From Emmonsiellopsis sp. PD_33 (taxonomy: Eukaryota > Ascomycota > Eurotiomycetes > Onygenales > Ajellomycetaceae): a stretch of 10,073 bases of DNA. The notes beneath the pieces are model-generated. The model did no database searches. It worked only from the letters and a program-made list of their open reading frames with translations, and was not told where the DNA came from. Position 1 is the first letter of the stretch. Each line of letters opens with the position of its first letter. Location: positions 1-10,073 of the forward strand of contig JANTQF010000604.1 in NCBI GenBank assembly GCA_032988165.1. Direction: 5' to 3'. Below, one piece after another: positions 1 to 9,034 of this stretch. A program made the position numbers and the translations under genes.

Positions 1-9
1 GGTGAGTAT

Positions 10-54
10 AGCAGAAAAAGGATGAGGGTAGAGGAGAGGGGAGAAATGAGAGAG
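10..54. promoter_or_regulatory. GA-rich tract (CT-rich on the minus strand)
   Basis: Bases 10-54 are almost entirely A and G, with only a few interruptions. On the minus strand this reads as a CT-rich tract, a common feature just upstream of transcription starts in filamentous fungi. It would fit a gene transcribed leftwards and starting beyond the window edge. Simple low-complexity DNA is an equally good explanation. Confidence 0.25.
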
Positions 55-262
55 GTCTTCATTTCTGCCGGGACATCGCTGAGAGGGCATAATCTAATAT
101 TGACAAACGTTGGTAGCACATGTGCGTTTTCACCGAATGGGGTCAGTTTTTTAATCATGCTTTGGAAATTTTTGCCCTCCATGTTGGGTTTGGAGTGGTG
201 TTAACTTTTGGATATTTAACCCCTGACTCCCTGGGCGGTGATGTTCCTGCTTGACAAACTGG

Positions 263-270
263 TTACGTCA
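263..270 (+). promoter_or_regulatory. CRE-like bZIP box TTACGTCA
   Basis: The octamer TTACGTCA (TGACGTAA on the other strand) matches the half-conserved CRE/ATF site bound by fungal bZIP factors. It lies about 800 bases upstream of the PKS start codon and could belong to either flanking gene. An eight-base match is weak evidence on its own. Confidence 0.25.
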
Positions 271-529
271 TCGCCTAGGTTCACTCACTACTGTGGCCGT
301 TCCTGATCCGTTTTGAATGAACGTCAACCAGCACAAATATCAACCACTTCTACGAGAAAAACGCCTCTGATCAAAACAACGATTCAGTTTGGCGACGAGA
401 GATGACGAAAGGGAACACCTACAACGATACTGAAGAGCTGTGAGTGCAAGATGCCGGCACTATCAGCGACAAATATTACACCCATGCCCATCCACAACCA
501 AGGGGGAGGTTGCGAAGTCGACCACAGCG

Positions 530-538
530 TCGGCCCGA
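530..538. promoter_or_regulatory. Possible zinc-cluster site, TCGG-C-CCGA palindrome
   Basis: TCGG and CCGA face each other across one base, giving CGG-N1-CCG. Fungal Zn(II)2Cys6 dimers commonly bind paired CGG triplets, with spacing that varies by factor. The site is about 535 bases upstream of the PKS start. It could be a binding site for a cluster regulator, but a nine-base palindrome also arises by chance. It is not an AflR-type site, which would need TCG-N5-CGA. Confidence 0.25.
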
Positions 539-701
539 ACTTATGGCCACGGCTTAGGGATATTGTGTGCGTCCAATTCATAAGACACACGGTGCATATT
601 CCTAATCGACCGAGCCCCTGCGCCACCGCGTAACCCCATGCTCCCGTATGGGATGTTTTCCACCACCAGGCGTTTCTGGCTGCTCGCAGACCAGGGGGAA
701 C

Positions 702-717
702 CCAATTAATCGATTGG
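702..717. promoter_or_regulatory. Facing pair of CCAAT boxes
   Basis: CCAAT at 702-706 and its complement ATTGG at 713-717 face each other six bases apart, about 355 bases before the PKS start codon. A further CCAAT lies at 573-577. CCAAT is the core bound by the fungal HAP/CBC complex, which acts in iron, redox and secondary-metabolite control. The sequence match is direct; occupancy and function are inferred. Confidence 0.35.
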
Positions 718-779
718 CATGTCATACCACATACCATGTCATCTACAGACGCCTTTACCACGAGCGTAGGGGATACGAA

Positions 780-1070
780 GGACCAAATATAATTTCCACC
801 TCGTACTGCGGCAGTATACATAGCCTCGTCGAGGGCTAGATTCGTGTGGACATAGCAGATTCAGGTACTCCTTTTCCTTTACCCCCTGACATATACCACA
901 GAATTGAGAATGGATAATTACTGCCTTTAACTTGATACTTTCGGGACGTTTTCTTTCCGCCTCATGATAGTAATTTGCCAAATACTCCGCTCTCCTCCTT
1001 TGTTCCGCCACACTCTTCCCGATCTGCTACAAGAGCAATTGCCCCATTTCATTCCCCATAGACAACGGGG
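780..1070 (+). promoter_or_regulatory. Probable core promoter and 5' UTR of the PKS gene
   Basis: TATAAT lies at 788-793 and an ATATA element at 891-895. Pyrimidine-rich patches follow at about 868-885 and 990-1020, an arrangement common just before transcription starts in filamentous fungi. A TAG at 1059-1061 in the frame of the PKS closes that frame twelve bases before its ATG. The actual start site cannot be placed from sequence. Confidence 0.35.
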
Positions 1071-4000
1071 ATGGTCTTGAAAAACAATGCTGCCCCAGAG
1101 GCTCCCGGTGATGGAAATCTGCTGCCATTGGCGCTTGTTGGGATGGCATGCAGACTTCCGGGAAACGCCAACAACCCCGAAGAATTTTGGGAGCTCTGTT
1201 CTCGTGCGCGAAGTGGCTGGTCAGCAATACCGGAGACTAGATTCAATGCAGCAGCATACTACCATCCCAACCCAGATAGGCCGGGAGCCTTTAATATGAA
1301 AGGAGGATACTTTCTACAAGAAGATATTGGACTGTTTGACGCGCCATTCTTCAATCTCACTATGCAAGAGGCGCAATCTTTGGATCCACAGCATCGCTTG
1401 ATGCTTGAGTGCACCTACGAAGCCCTCGAGAACGGTGGCATTACATTCGAGTCTCTGCTTGGTGATAAGGTCGGTGTGTTCGTTGGAGGATCCCTAGCTG
1501 ATTATGACTTGCATAACTATAAGGATAGCGAGAACATACCGCGGTATGGTGCAACCGGGGGTGCAATGTCTCTTCAATCTAATCGGATTTCGTATCATTT
1601 TAATTTCAAAGGTCCGAGTATGACGATCGATACGGCCTGTTCATCTAGCCTGACAGCCTTACACGTCGCTTGCCAAAGCCTTCGATCGGGTGAATCTACG
1701 TGCGCAATTGTTGGCAGCTGCCATCTAAATATCTTACCGGATCTCTTTATTTCCATGTCTCTCTCAAGGTATTTCTTCTTTTGGATGCATACATGAGCAA
1801 CATAACTGACCGTTATTGCTAGACTTTTCTCCGACAGTGGAAAATGTTACCCTTTCGACCATAGAGCAACATCCGGATTTGGCCCAGGAGAAGGGGCAAG
1901 CTGCATTATTCTCAAGCCCCTGAGCGCTGCGATTGAAGCTGGAGATCCAATTCGCGCTGTTATAGTCCACAGTGGAGTCAACCAAGACGGTCGTACGATG
2001 GGGATTACGATGCCCAGCGCCCTAGCACAAGAAAATCTTATGCGATCTATCTACAGAGAAGCCCGCATCGACCCTTCTGATACTGGATTCGTGGAAGCTC
2101 ACGGTACGGGTACAAAAGTCGGCGATCCGATAGAGGCTGCTGCAATTCACTCCGTTTTTGGCAAGGGACGAACACCAAAACAACCCCTGTTCGTAGGATC
2201 AGTGAAATCGAACATTGGGCATACGGAAGGGGCAAGCGGCATTGTCTCGATTATCAAAACAGCAATGATGCTGGAGAAAGGTTTCATACTGCCAAACTGC
2301 GAATTTGAGAGGCCGCCTAGTACAATCCCATTGGAGGAATGGAATTTGAAGGTATGGGCTGTCATCCTTTTTGGTACCCTACAGATGAGTGGAAGAATCC
2401 TTATTTTTTCTAGATACTAACCTTTGTAGGTACCCAAAAAGCAAGTACCATGGCCACGAACAAAATATTACGCTAGCGTTAATAATTTCGGATTCGGGGG
2501 CTCGAACGCTCATGTTATTTTGAAAAAGGCACCTCAGATGCCTGAACGCCCCCTAATAAACGGAAACTCTCTACTTTTCAATGGCACATGCGAATACTCC
2601 CTTCGCCGCAAAATATATACTCTTTCATCACACGATAGAGAGGTTCTGGCATGTCAAGTAAAGAATCTGGAAATATATTTGGAAAAGAATCCCGAAGTGT
2701 TCGACCTTAACCTCATGGATAACCTGGCTTACACACTATGCCAACGGCGGAATCACTTTCCGTGGAGAATTGCGGTTTCCGCGTCGTCGAGTTCCGAGTT
2801 GATAGAGCTCCTTGCGTCTGATATCAAGCCTCAGCGGGCGGTCGATGAACCGGTTGTGGCATTTGTGTTTACAGGGCAAGGGGCACAATGGTATGCCATG
2901 GGAAGAGAACTTCTCGGCTCCTATCCGGTGTTTTCAGCTGCACTGGAGGCAGTAGACAGATGTCTTGAAAGCTTCGGCGCTGATTTTTCCATCATTGGTG
3001 AGTACTAGCTATTGCTGGACATTAATTGTGGTTCTAACGAATTTCAGAGGAATTATCTGAAGATGCGAATAAAAGCCGTATTTCCGAGGCATATTTGAGC
3101 CAACCTTCTGTCACGGCGATCCAAATTGCGCTGACGGATCTCCTTCGATTATGGGGGGTTAAACCGACTGCGGTCATCGGCCACTCAAGTGGCGAAATTG
3201 CGGCAGCATATGCAGCAGGAATTCTTTCAATGGAAGAATGCATGAGAATTGCATACACCCGTGGTGCTGTGGCGGAAAATTTAGCTAAGGATTCCGGGAA
3301 GGTCAAAGGAGGTATGATGGCAGTTGGAGCGAGTGCAGCCGACATTATGCCACTTTTAGATTCTCTTCGGAAAGGACACGCAGTTGTTGCTTGTATAAAC
3401 AGTCAAAATAGCACTACCGTCTCCGGCGACGACAAAGCAATATGTGAGCTACAACTTATCCTCGAAGAGAGAGGTATTTTCAATCGAAGACTTCCAGTGA
3501 CGGTAGCTTACCACTCGCCTCATATGCAACTGGTGGCAGAGAGATATCTATCAACGATGGGAGAAATTACTCCAAAACCTTCCTCTATCGCATTCTACTC
3601 GTCACTCCTGGGCCGAAAAGCGCCATATTCTGATTTGACCAGCCAGTATTGGGTTGAAAATTTTGTGTCTCCAGTTGAGTTCTTAGCGGGTTTACAAGAT
3701 CTCCTGACGGCGAGACAGTCTGCATCTGGTAAACAGATAGATATACTGATTGAAATTGGACCGCATCCGGCATTGAAGGCTCCTATCAGAGAAATTCTTC
3801 AGCAGGACCTTGCGAGTAATACCGTAAGGTACCTCCCATCACTAAAGCGCGACCAGGATGCAATTGAGGCAATGCAGCTACTTGCGACATCGTTGTTCAT
3901 GAACGGAACAAAACTCAATTTTGAATCCATCAATTTCCCGTCCCGCCATGCGAAAAGACCAGTTTTGCTGACCAATCTGCCCCAATATCCCTGGAATCAC

Positions 4001-7000
4001 AATACGAAGTACTGGCACCCGTCACGTCTAGCCCAGAGCCATTGCTTTAAACGTTTTCCGCGAAACGACATCCTGGGCTCCCTTTGTCTGGAGAGTGACG
4101 ATATAGAGCCTAGGTGGAGGAACGTTATCCGCGCTGATGATCACCCCTGGATTCGGCACCACAAAGTCCAAGGGAATAATGTCTATCCCTTAGCTGGGTA
4201 TTTGGCTATCATCTTGGAAGCAGCAACCCAGCACTCACTGTTGAGAAAGGTGGATTTCGATCGTTTTATATTTCGCGAGGTATCTATCGGCAGACAACTG
4301 ATCATTCCCGATACGTCTCAGGTGGAGATGATGACCACCTTGAGGCCGTATGCGGATAGTACCCGAGGATCATCGAATGTCTGGAACGAGTTTCGAATAT
4401 TCTCCTGGTCGGATACCAAAGGGTGGGATGAACATTGCCGTGGTCTAGTTCGAGTTCAGACAACGAGGCCCACGAACCCGGTCGATAGGCCATGTCAGCT
4501 AGATAGGGATTCTACAGATGTCGATGAACAGACTAGAGCATTTAACTCTGCTTGCACGTCTGACGCCGATGTCGACACAATATATGATACCACCGCCGCG
4601 AATGGCGTTGAGTACGGCTGTTTATTTAGAGGCCTACGAAAAGTGTCCCTCGGCGACAGACGTGTAATCACGGAGATTTGTGTCCCAGATACAAAGAGCG
4701 CCATGCCCTCCCAAGTTGAGACTGATTCGATTCTTCATCCAGCCGCTCTGGATAGTTGTCTTCAGATCGTCTGGCCACTTATGGGATTCATAAACCCCGG
4801 TTCCCGGTCACTTTACTTACCCTCTTTTATCCAGGGGCTGTCCATCTCTCGTTCAATATCCATGGAAGCAGATGGTAGATTTCGTGTATATGGCACCAGA
4901 CAGACCTCTTTGTCTGAAGAAATCCCTATCGCCCAAGATATGTTTGTTACAGACGCCAAAAATTCAGCCGAGATTTTAATAAAGATTGATGCGTTGACCT
5001 GCACTCCTATCCAAAGCGAAACCGCGATCACGGAAAGCGAGGAACCAAAAGATATCTGCTATAAGCTGCATATCGAGCCATGCTTTGATTTCTTGCATCC
5101 CAGTAACTCCAAGCTCATCAGCGACAATCAACATATCGACCAAGAAGAACAGGCAAAAATTCAACTGCTTAACCAAGCGTCGTTGTATTTCATAGAGAGG
5201 GCTTTGAGGAAACTCGATGAAGAAGGATACGGTAGTTTCCATGGACACCAGGAAAGCTTCTATCGATGGATGCGAAAACAGAGCTTGCGGTCAAGGAACG
5301 GCATGACGAAGTCGCCGTTCCCTAATTGGTCGAACGATGACGATCGTCGATGTTCACAACTTATCGCTACTGTTCGCTCAATGGGGGCGGTTGGAAGGAT
5401 GTCTTGTGCGCTTGGAGAAAGTATTGTTCCGATCCTAAAAAGAGAAGTTGAACCATTGTCAATCATGCTCGAGGACAATATGCTGGAACAGTATTATAAC
5501 GAGTTTGATTCGTTTCGACGCAACTACGCCCAGGCTGCGATTTGCTTGGATAAGATGGGCCACCAGAACCCTAATATGCAAATTCTTGAGATAGGGGCTG
5601 GAACGGGTGGAGTAACTTTGCCAGTTCTGCAAAGTATGGGAGGAGGCGATACTGGGAAAATACAAAGATTCAGCAAATACACCTACACTGATATATCCAG
5701 CGGCTTTTTTGAAAAGGCACAAGATAAATTTAGAGCCTGGGGTAAATTTATCACCTACCGGTGCTTGGATATTTCAGTGGATCCTTCCGACCAGGGCTAC
5801 GAGTCTAACTCATATGATCTTATAATTGCGTCAAACGTTTTACATGCGACGGAATGCTTAGATCAAACGATGACCAATGTACGCAAGCTTCTGAAGCCTG
5901 GTGGGAAACTGGTATTGATCGAATGGACTGCGCGACATTTGTATCAGTTTATCTTCGCTCTGTTACCTGGCTGGTGGTTAAGTAAGGAACCGAGCCGTCA
6001 TGACAGTCCTATCCTAGACAAGGAAGCGTGGGACAAACTCTTGCGGGAAACCAACTTTTCTGGAATAGATCTTTGTCTGGATGACTATTCAGGTGCTCCG
6101 GAACAGTCCAGCAGTCTGATAGTGTCGACTGCCGATGCGCCGAACGAGCTGTCGGGAAAGGAGGTAGTTCTGGTCTGCCATGGAAAACTCGACGAATTTC
6201 CAGTGCCCGATCTTGTTGACCGGTTTAGAAATATCACTGGAATTGCTCCGTCCATCGAGAGCCTGTGTGATGTTGACGCAAAAGGCCGATTATGCATCTT
6301 CGTTGGCGAGCTGAGCAAACCGTTTCTTTCCAAGCTAACGCCAGACCTTCTCGCATCGATCCAACGTCTGCTGTCCACCGCTAGCGGCCTGCTTTGGGTC
6401 GTACGTCAAGCCTACCAGGACCCAACGTCTCCCGAATTAAATATGGTAGCTGGACTGGCACGCACGGTCCGATCAGAAAGCACGATACAATTTGCGACGT
6501 TGATACTGGAAGGGACCCAACAGGCGTCTTCCTCTGATGATCTCGATAAGATCGTTGAAGTTTTCAGTGCAATCTTCGGTCGACAGTCAACACTCAGGCA
6601 GGGGGATATGGAATATGTTGTCAGGAACGGATTGATCTGTGTTCCTCGAGTCATTGACGATTCGAACGCAAACAAATATGTGCATCAAGAGTCACATGAG
6701 ATGCCACCGGAGCCACAGCCCTTCCAGCAGAGTGATAGACGTCTCACACTGGCAATGGAATATCGTGGTACTCTAGACACGTTTTACTTTACAGACGAAC
6801 CCGAAATGCTAGGACTCCCGGATGATCAAATAGAAATTGAGATACGGTTTGTTGGTCTCAATTTCAAGGATATTATGATAGCTATGGGCCAGCTTCAGGG
6901 GGGCAATTTGGGGCATGAGTGCAGCGGCATTATCACTTCTGTTGGAGACAAAGTTACTGACTTTGCAATTGGGGACCGCGTCTGCGCAATTTCAGAAGGA

Positions 7001-9034
7001 GCCTTTTCTAATTACGTCCGGTGTCCTGCCACAAACGCGTCGAAGATTCCAACAAGGATGAGCTTTGAGGTGGCAGCATCGATCCCGATTATTTTCTGTA
7101 CTGCATACTACTCCTTGTTTGATGTTGGGCATCTGCAGCGAGGAGAACGAATCCTGATACATTCAGGGGCAGGAGGTGTTGGCCAAGCAGCTATCATTCT
7201 CGCTCAATCAATCGGCGCCGAAATTTTTACGACTGTTGGTAGCGCCGAGAAGAAGAAGTTCCTGATGGAAGTGTACAAGATTGACGAACAACGAATATTT
7301 TTTAGCCGGGATATTTCCTTTGCTGAGGGGGTTCGAAGGGCTACGGATGGCGTCGGTGTTGATATGGCGTTGAATTCCCTCGCTGGTGACACACTGAGAG
7401 CGACATGGGAATGCATCGCTCCCTTTGGGCGGTTCGTGGAAATTGGTAAGAGAGATATAGTACGGAACACAAGACTTGAAATGATTCATTTCGATCGAAA
7501 CGTATCTTTTGCCTCGGTGGATTTGACTCTTGTCGCGGACAAACGACCGCAGTTGATGAAAAGACTGCTATCGGACATATTCATGATGTTCGAGGACGGT
7601 AGTGCGAGGGCTATCTCACCCGTTTCACGATTTTCTATTTCTGCTTTGGAGGAAGCGTGCCATAGACTGCAGAGTGGTCACAGTATTGGAAAGATTGTTA
7701 TCGAGGCAGAGAGGAATGCGCTTGTCAAGGTTTCTACGCTCGAATTCCCGTATAGTGGGGGTACGCTAACAATCGTTGTAGGTCCGACCAAAGAAGAAGC
7801 CAGGAAACCTTCTGTTGTCCGAGGCGTCGTATATTGTCGTTGGTGGGACGGGTGGTCTTGGCCGGGCTATTACGGCCTGGTTAGCCAAGAAAGGGGCACG
7901 AAGTATCGTGGCCATCTCAAGAAGCGGCGCTTCAGACCCGAGGGTTGTGCAGATGATAGACGAACTTGCTACGGAGGGCGTAACTCTCACCGTATGTCAA
8001 TGTGATATTACCAAGACAGCAGACGTGAATTCCAAGTTAGAGAGTGTGCTGTCACGATTGCCCCGTGTGCGAGGGGTAATCTATGGCGCAATGATTCTGC
8101 GTGTTTGTTCTCCATGAACCCCCCATTTTCGCTCTGGGGACCTGACTGATTCCCTTTTTAGGACACCCTATTCGAACGGATGACCTATGACGAGTACGAT
8201 TCAGTTATTAAACCTAAGGTGGACGGACTCTGGAATCTCCATCATACACTTCTGGGATTGGATTCCACTCTCGATTTCTTTATCAACCTCTCCTCAATCG
8301 CCGGCGTTGTCGGTAATCGAGGTCAAGCCGCCTATGCTGCCGGATGCACATTCATGACTGCCTTCACAAACTATAGGAATGTGCTAGGTTTACCGTGCAC
8401 CACGATCGATTTAGGTCCTGTTCAGGGAATCGGCTACCTTGCGGAGAATAAGAAGAAACATAAGCAAGTCGAAACTGTATTAGGGGTTGATTGGATCGAC
8501 GAAACAGAACTTTACGCACTTCTTGCTGCAGCAATGAGGGGGGATATGGCAGCATCCTGTCAAGGCTACTGCATCACAGGTCTGAGAGGACTGAAGGGCT
8601 TGTTTGGTAAGGAACAGCCTTTCTGGGCTTCGGATCCTAGATTCGCTCTCCTCATGCGGCCGCATACCTCCAACGAAGGACAAGTCGACGATCCAGCAGC
8701 AAATTCGGCGGTAGAATCGCCCGGTGCCGCGGTTAAAACTGCAGCAGATCTGCGAAGCGCAGAGAAGATTGTGACGGATGCTTTGGTGCAAAAGGTCTCG
8801 AGTATCATGATGCGGCCAGTCGACGAGATCGACTCTTCAAAACCTATTGCCAACTATGGGCTGGATTCCTTAATCACCATCGAGGTTCGAAACTGGATAT
8901 CGCGTGAGCTGCAGGCAAATCTGCAGATTTTGGAAATTCTGGCAAGCAAGTCACTGGTGCAATTGGCGGGTGTTGTTCTGGCGAGATCGAAGATAATTAG
9001 CCCGCAGGCGAAGGTTGGATGGGGATTGAGTTGA
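1071..9034 (+). CDS. Highly reducing iterative type I polyketide synthase (HR-PKS), complete, six exons
   Basis: This gene encodes a cytosolic megasynthase that builds a reduced, probably C-methylated polyketide from malonyl-CoA, with SAM and NADPH as cofactors. Exons are 1071-1768, 1823-2351, 2430-2997, 3048-7729, 7782-8102 and 8162-9034, giving 2556 residues, within the usual range for the family. Domain order is KS (about 18-443), AT (551-880), DH (935-1253), MT (1300-1613), structural KR (1620-1830), ER (1831-2155), KR (2160-2406) and ACP (2462-2546). Key residues are Cys190/His326/His366 (KS), Ser645 (AT), His970/Asp1167 (DH), His1531/Glu1557 (MT), a GAGGVG motif (ER), Lys2285/Ser2311/Tyr2324 (KR) and Ser2502 (ACP). 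The start ATG follows an in-frame TAG and has G at -3. There is no thioesterase, reductase, condensation or acyltransferase domain after the ACP, so release must occur in trans. All catalytic centres seem intact. The product cannot be named from sequence. Confidence 0.95.
1769..1822 (+). other. Intron 1 (54 nt), in the KS domain
   Basis: Donor GTATTT follows AAG at 1766-1768 and the acceptor is GCTAG ending at 1822. A TAACTGAC branch-like sequence lies at 1803-1810. It is phase 2. Without splicing, the frame reaches a stop at 1794-1796; with splicing it continues into a normal KS sequence (SLSRLFSDSG). Confidence 0.93.
2352..2429 (+). other. Intron 2 (78 nt), in the KS domain
   Basis: Donor GTATGG follows AAG and the acceptor is TTGTAG ending at 2429. 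A perfect TACTAAC branch site lies at 2415-2421. It is phase 0. An earlier TAG at 2411-2413 is rejected as acceptor because it lies before the branch site and puts the next exon out of frame. Confidence 0.93.
2853..3895 (+). other. AT domain (malonyl acyltransferase), spans intron 3
   Basis: This domain loads malonyl units onto the ACP. It begins at FVFTGQGAQW (about residue 551). The nucleophile is Ser645 in GHSSGEIAAAYAAG, followed by an Arg in YTRGA that fits the carboxylate-binding position. The likely catalytic His754 lies in AYHSPHM, 109 residues downstream. Intron 3 falls between the first signature and the GHSSG motif. Malonyl specificity is the family norm and is assumed here. Confidence 0.93.
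2998..3047 (+). other. Intron 3 (50 nt), in the AT domain
   Basis: Donor is GTGAGT and the acceptor is TTTCAG ending at 3047, with CTAAC at about 3034-3038. It is phase 1, joining G to AG to make Glu. The joined frame leads directly into the AT sequence before GHSSG. Confidence 0.93.
4056..5012 (+). other. DH domain (dehydratase, double hotdog)
   Basis: This domain removes water from the beta-hydroxy intermediate. The N-terminal hotdog carries HKVQGNNVYP, a match to the HxxxGxxxxP motif, with His970 as the catalytic base. The C-terminal hotdog carries HPAALDSCLQ, with Asp1167 in the DxxxQ position. Both halves are present, so the domain should be active. Confidence 0.92.
5155..6090 (+). other. 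MT domain (SAM-dependent C-methyltransferase)
   Basis: This domain methylates the alpha carbon of the beta-keto intermediate. SAM motif I, ILEIGAGTGG, begins at residue 1444. ASNVLHAT supplies His1531 and LVLIEWT supplies Glu1557, at positions where fungal PKS methyltransferases have a catalytic His-Glu pair. The motif KLLKPGGKLVLIE is typical of class I methyltransferases. Many HR-PKSs keep only a degenerate MT; this one looks functional. Confidence 0.9.
6110..6735 (+). other. Structural (pseudo) KR region between MT and ER
   Basis: Residues about 1620-1830 carry GLLWVVR and, soon after, NMVAGLARTVRSES. These are typical of the non-catalytic KR-like subdomain that precedes ER in HR-PKS and fatty acid synthases. 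It is thought to support the catalytic KR. No NADPH-binding glycine motif is visible here, as expected. Confidence 0.75.
6740..7710 (+). other. ER domain (enoyl reductase, MDR family)
   Basis: This domain reduces the alpha-beta double bond with NADPH. It shows VGLNFKDIMIAMG, GHECSGIITSVG and the nucleotide-binding motif HSGAGGVGQAA (about residues 1970-1980). The later motifs DMALNSLAGD and FVEIGKRDI are also present. The ER therefore looks intact, unlike synthases that depend on a separate trans-acting ER. The coding sequence runs unbroken to residue 2159, where intron 4 follows. Confidence 0.92.
7730..7781 (+). other. Intron 4 (52 nt), at the ER-KR junction
   Basis: Donor GTTTCT follows AAG, the branch site is CTAAC at 7766-7770, and the acceptor is TTGTAG ending at 7781. 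It is phase 0. The unspliced frame reads on for about 275 bases to a stop near 8005, while the KR motif lies in another frame. Removing this intron puts ER and KR in one frame (LVK joined to VRPKKKPG). A GTACGC at 7761 is too close to the acceptor to be the donor. Confidence 0.9.
7782..8580 (+). other. KR domain (catalytic ketoreductase), spans intron 5
   Basis: This domain reduces the beta-keto group with NADPH. The Rossmann motif GGTGGLG begins at Gly2180. Lys2285 is in KPKVDGLWNLH, Ser2311 in NLSSIAG and Tyr2324 in GQAAYAAG. The fourth tetrad position, Tyr+4, is Cys2328 rather than the textbook Asn. Fungal HR-PKS KRs are known to vary here, so activity is still likely. Introns 4 and 5 bound and interrupt the domain. 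Confidence 0.9.
8103..8161 (+). other. Intron 5 (59 nt), in the KR domain
   Basis: Donor GTTTGT follows CGT, a CTGAC branch-like site lies at 8142-8146, and the acceptor is TTTTTAG ending at 8161. It is phase 0 and joins AMILR to DTLFERMTYDEY, the usual HR-PKS KR sequence. The alternative donor GTGTTT at 8101 would shift the frame and is rejected. Confidence 0.92.
8748..9000 (+). other. ACP domain (acyl carrier protein)
   Basis: This domain carries the growing chain on a phosphopantetheine arm attached to Ser2502 in YGLDSL. The preceding helix shows the usual spacing (EIDSSKPIANYG). The protein ends about ten residues after the domain, so no release domain is fused to it. Confidence 0.93.

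Larger units (their letters stand above)
1..1070. other. Upstream intergenic region of the PKS gene, no supported gene
   Basis: I see no recognisable coding sequence in these 1070 bases. Both strands carry open frames, the longest about 145 codons on the minus strand (821 to 384). Its translation is rich in Trp, Cys and Gly, has no domain I know, and lacks a clear splice partner, so I treat it as chance. The region probably holds the PKS promoter and 5' UTR. The left edge may also carry the promoter of a divergent gene lying outside the window; that is inferred only from the GA-rich tract described separately. Confidence 0.6.
1122..2531 (+). other. KS domain (ketosynthase), spans introns 1 and 2
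   Basis: This domain catalyses decarboxylative condensation of malonyl-ACP with the growing chain. It opens with the family signature LALVGMACRLPG. The active cysteine is in DTACSSS (Cys190, codon 1638-1640). The two histidines are in EAHGTGT (His326) and NIGHTEGASG (His366). The spacings of 136 and 40 residues are typical for the family. The C-terminal signature NFGFGGSNAHVIL is intact once introns 1 and 2 are removed. Confidence 0.95.

Noticed and set aside
384..821. 145-codon open frame on the minus strand upstream of the PKS
   Set aside because: No domain recognised, a composition unlike a typical protein (many Trp, Cys and Gly) and no convincing splice partner. It overlaps other equally open frames, so it is most likely chance.
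739..1011. 90-codon minus-strand frame with a charged start (MAEQRRRAEYLANYY)
   Set aside because: The first part looks protein-like, but it lies in the likely PKS promoter and 5' UTR, matches nothing I know and loses any protein-like character after about 45 residues.
7782..8005. Frameshift or pseudogene in the PKS at the KR domain
   Set aside because: The change of frame is fully explained by a 52-nt intron with donor, branch site and acceptor; the joined frame is normal HR-PKS sequence.
3095..8005. A separate 1636-codon protein starting inside the AT domain
   Set aside because: This is exon 4 plus unspliced intron 4. The KS and first part of AT lie in the preceding exons, and the AT motif would be cut off by a start here.
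1071..9034. Bacterial modular type I PKS
   Set aside because: Five spliceosomal introns, one iterative module with the MT between DH and ER, and no bacterial ribosome binding site indicate a fungal HR-PKS.
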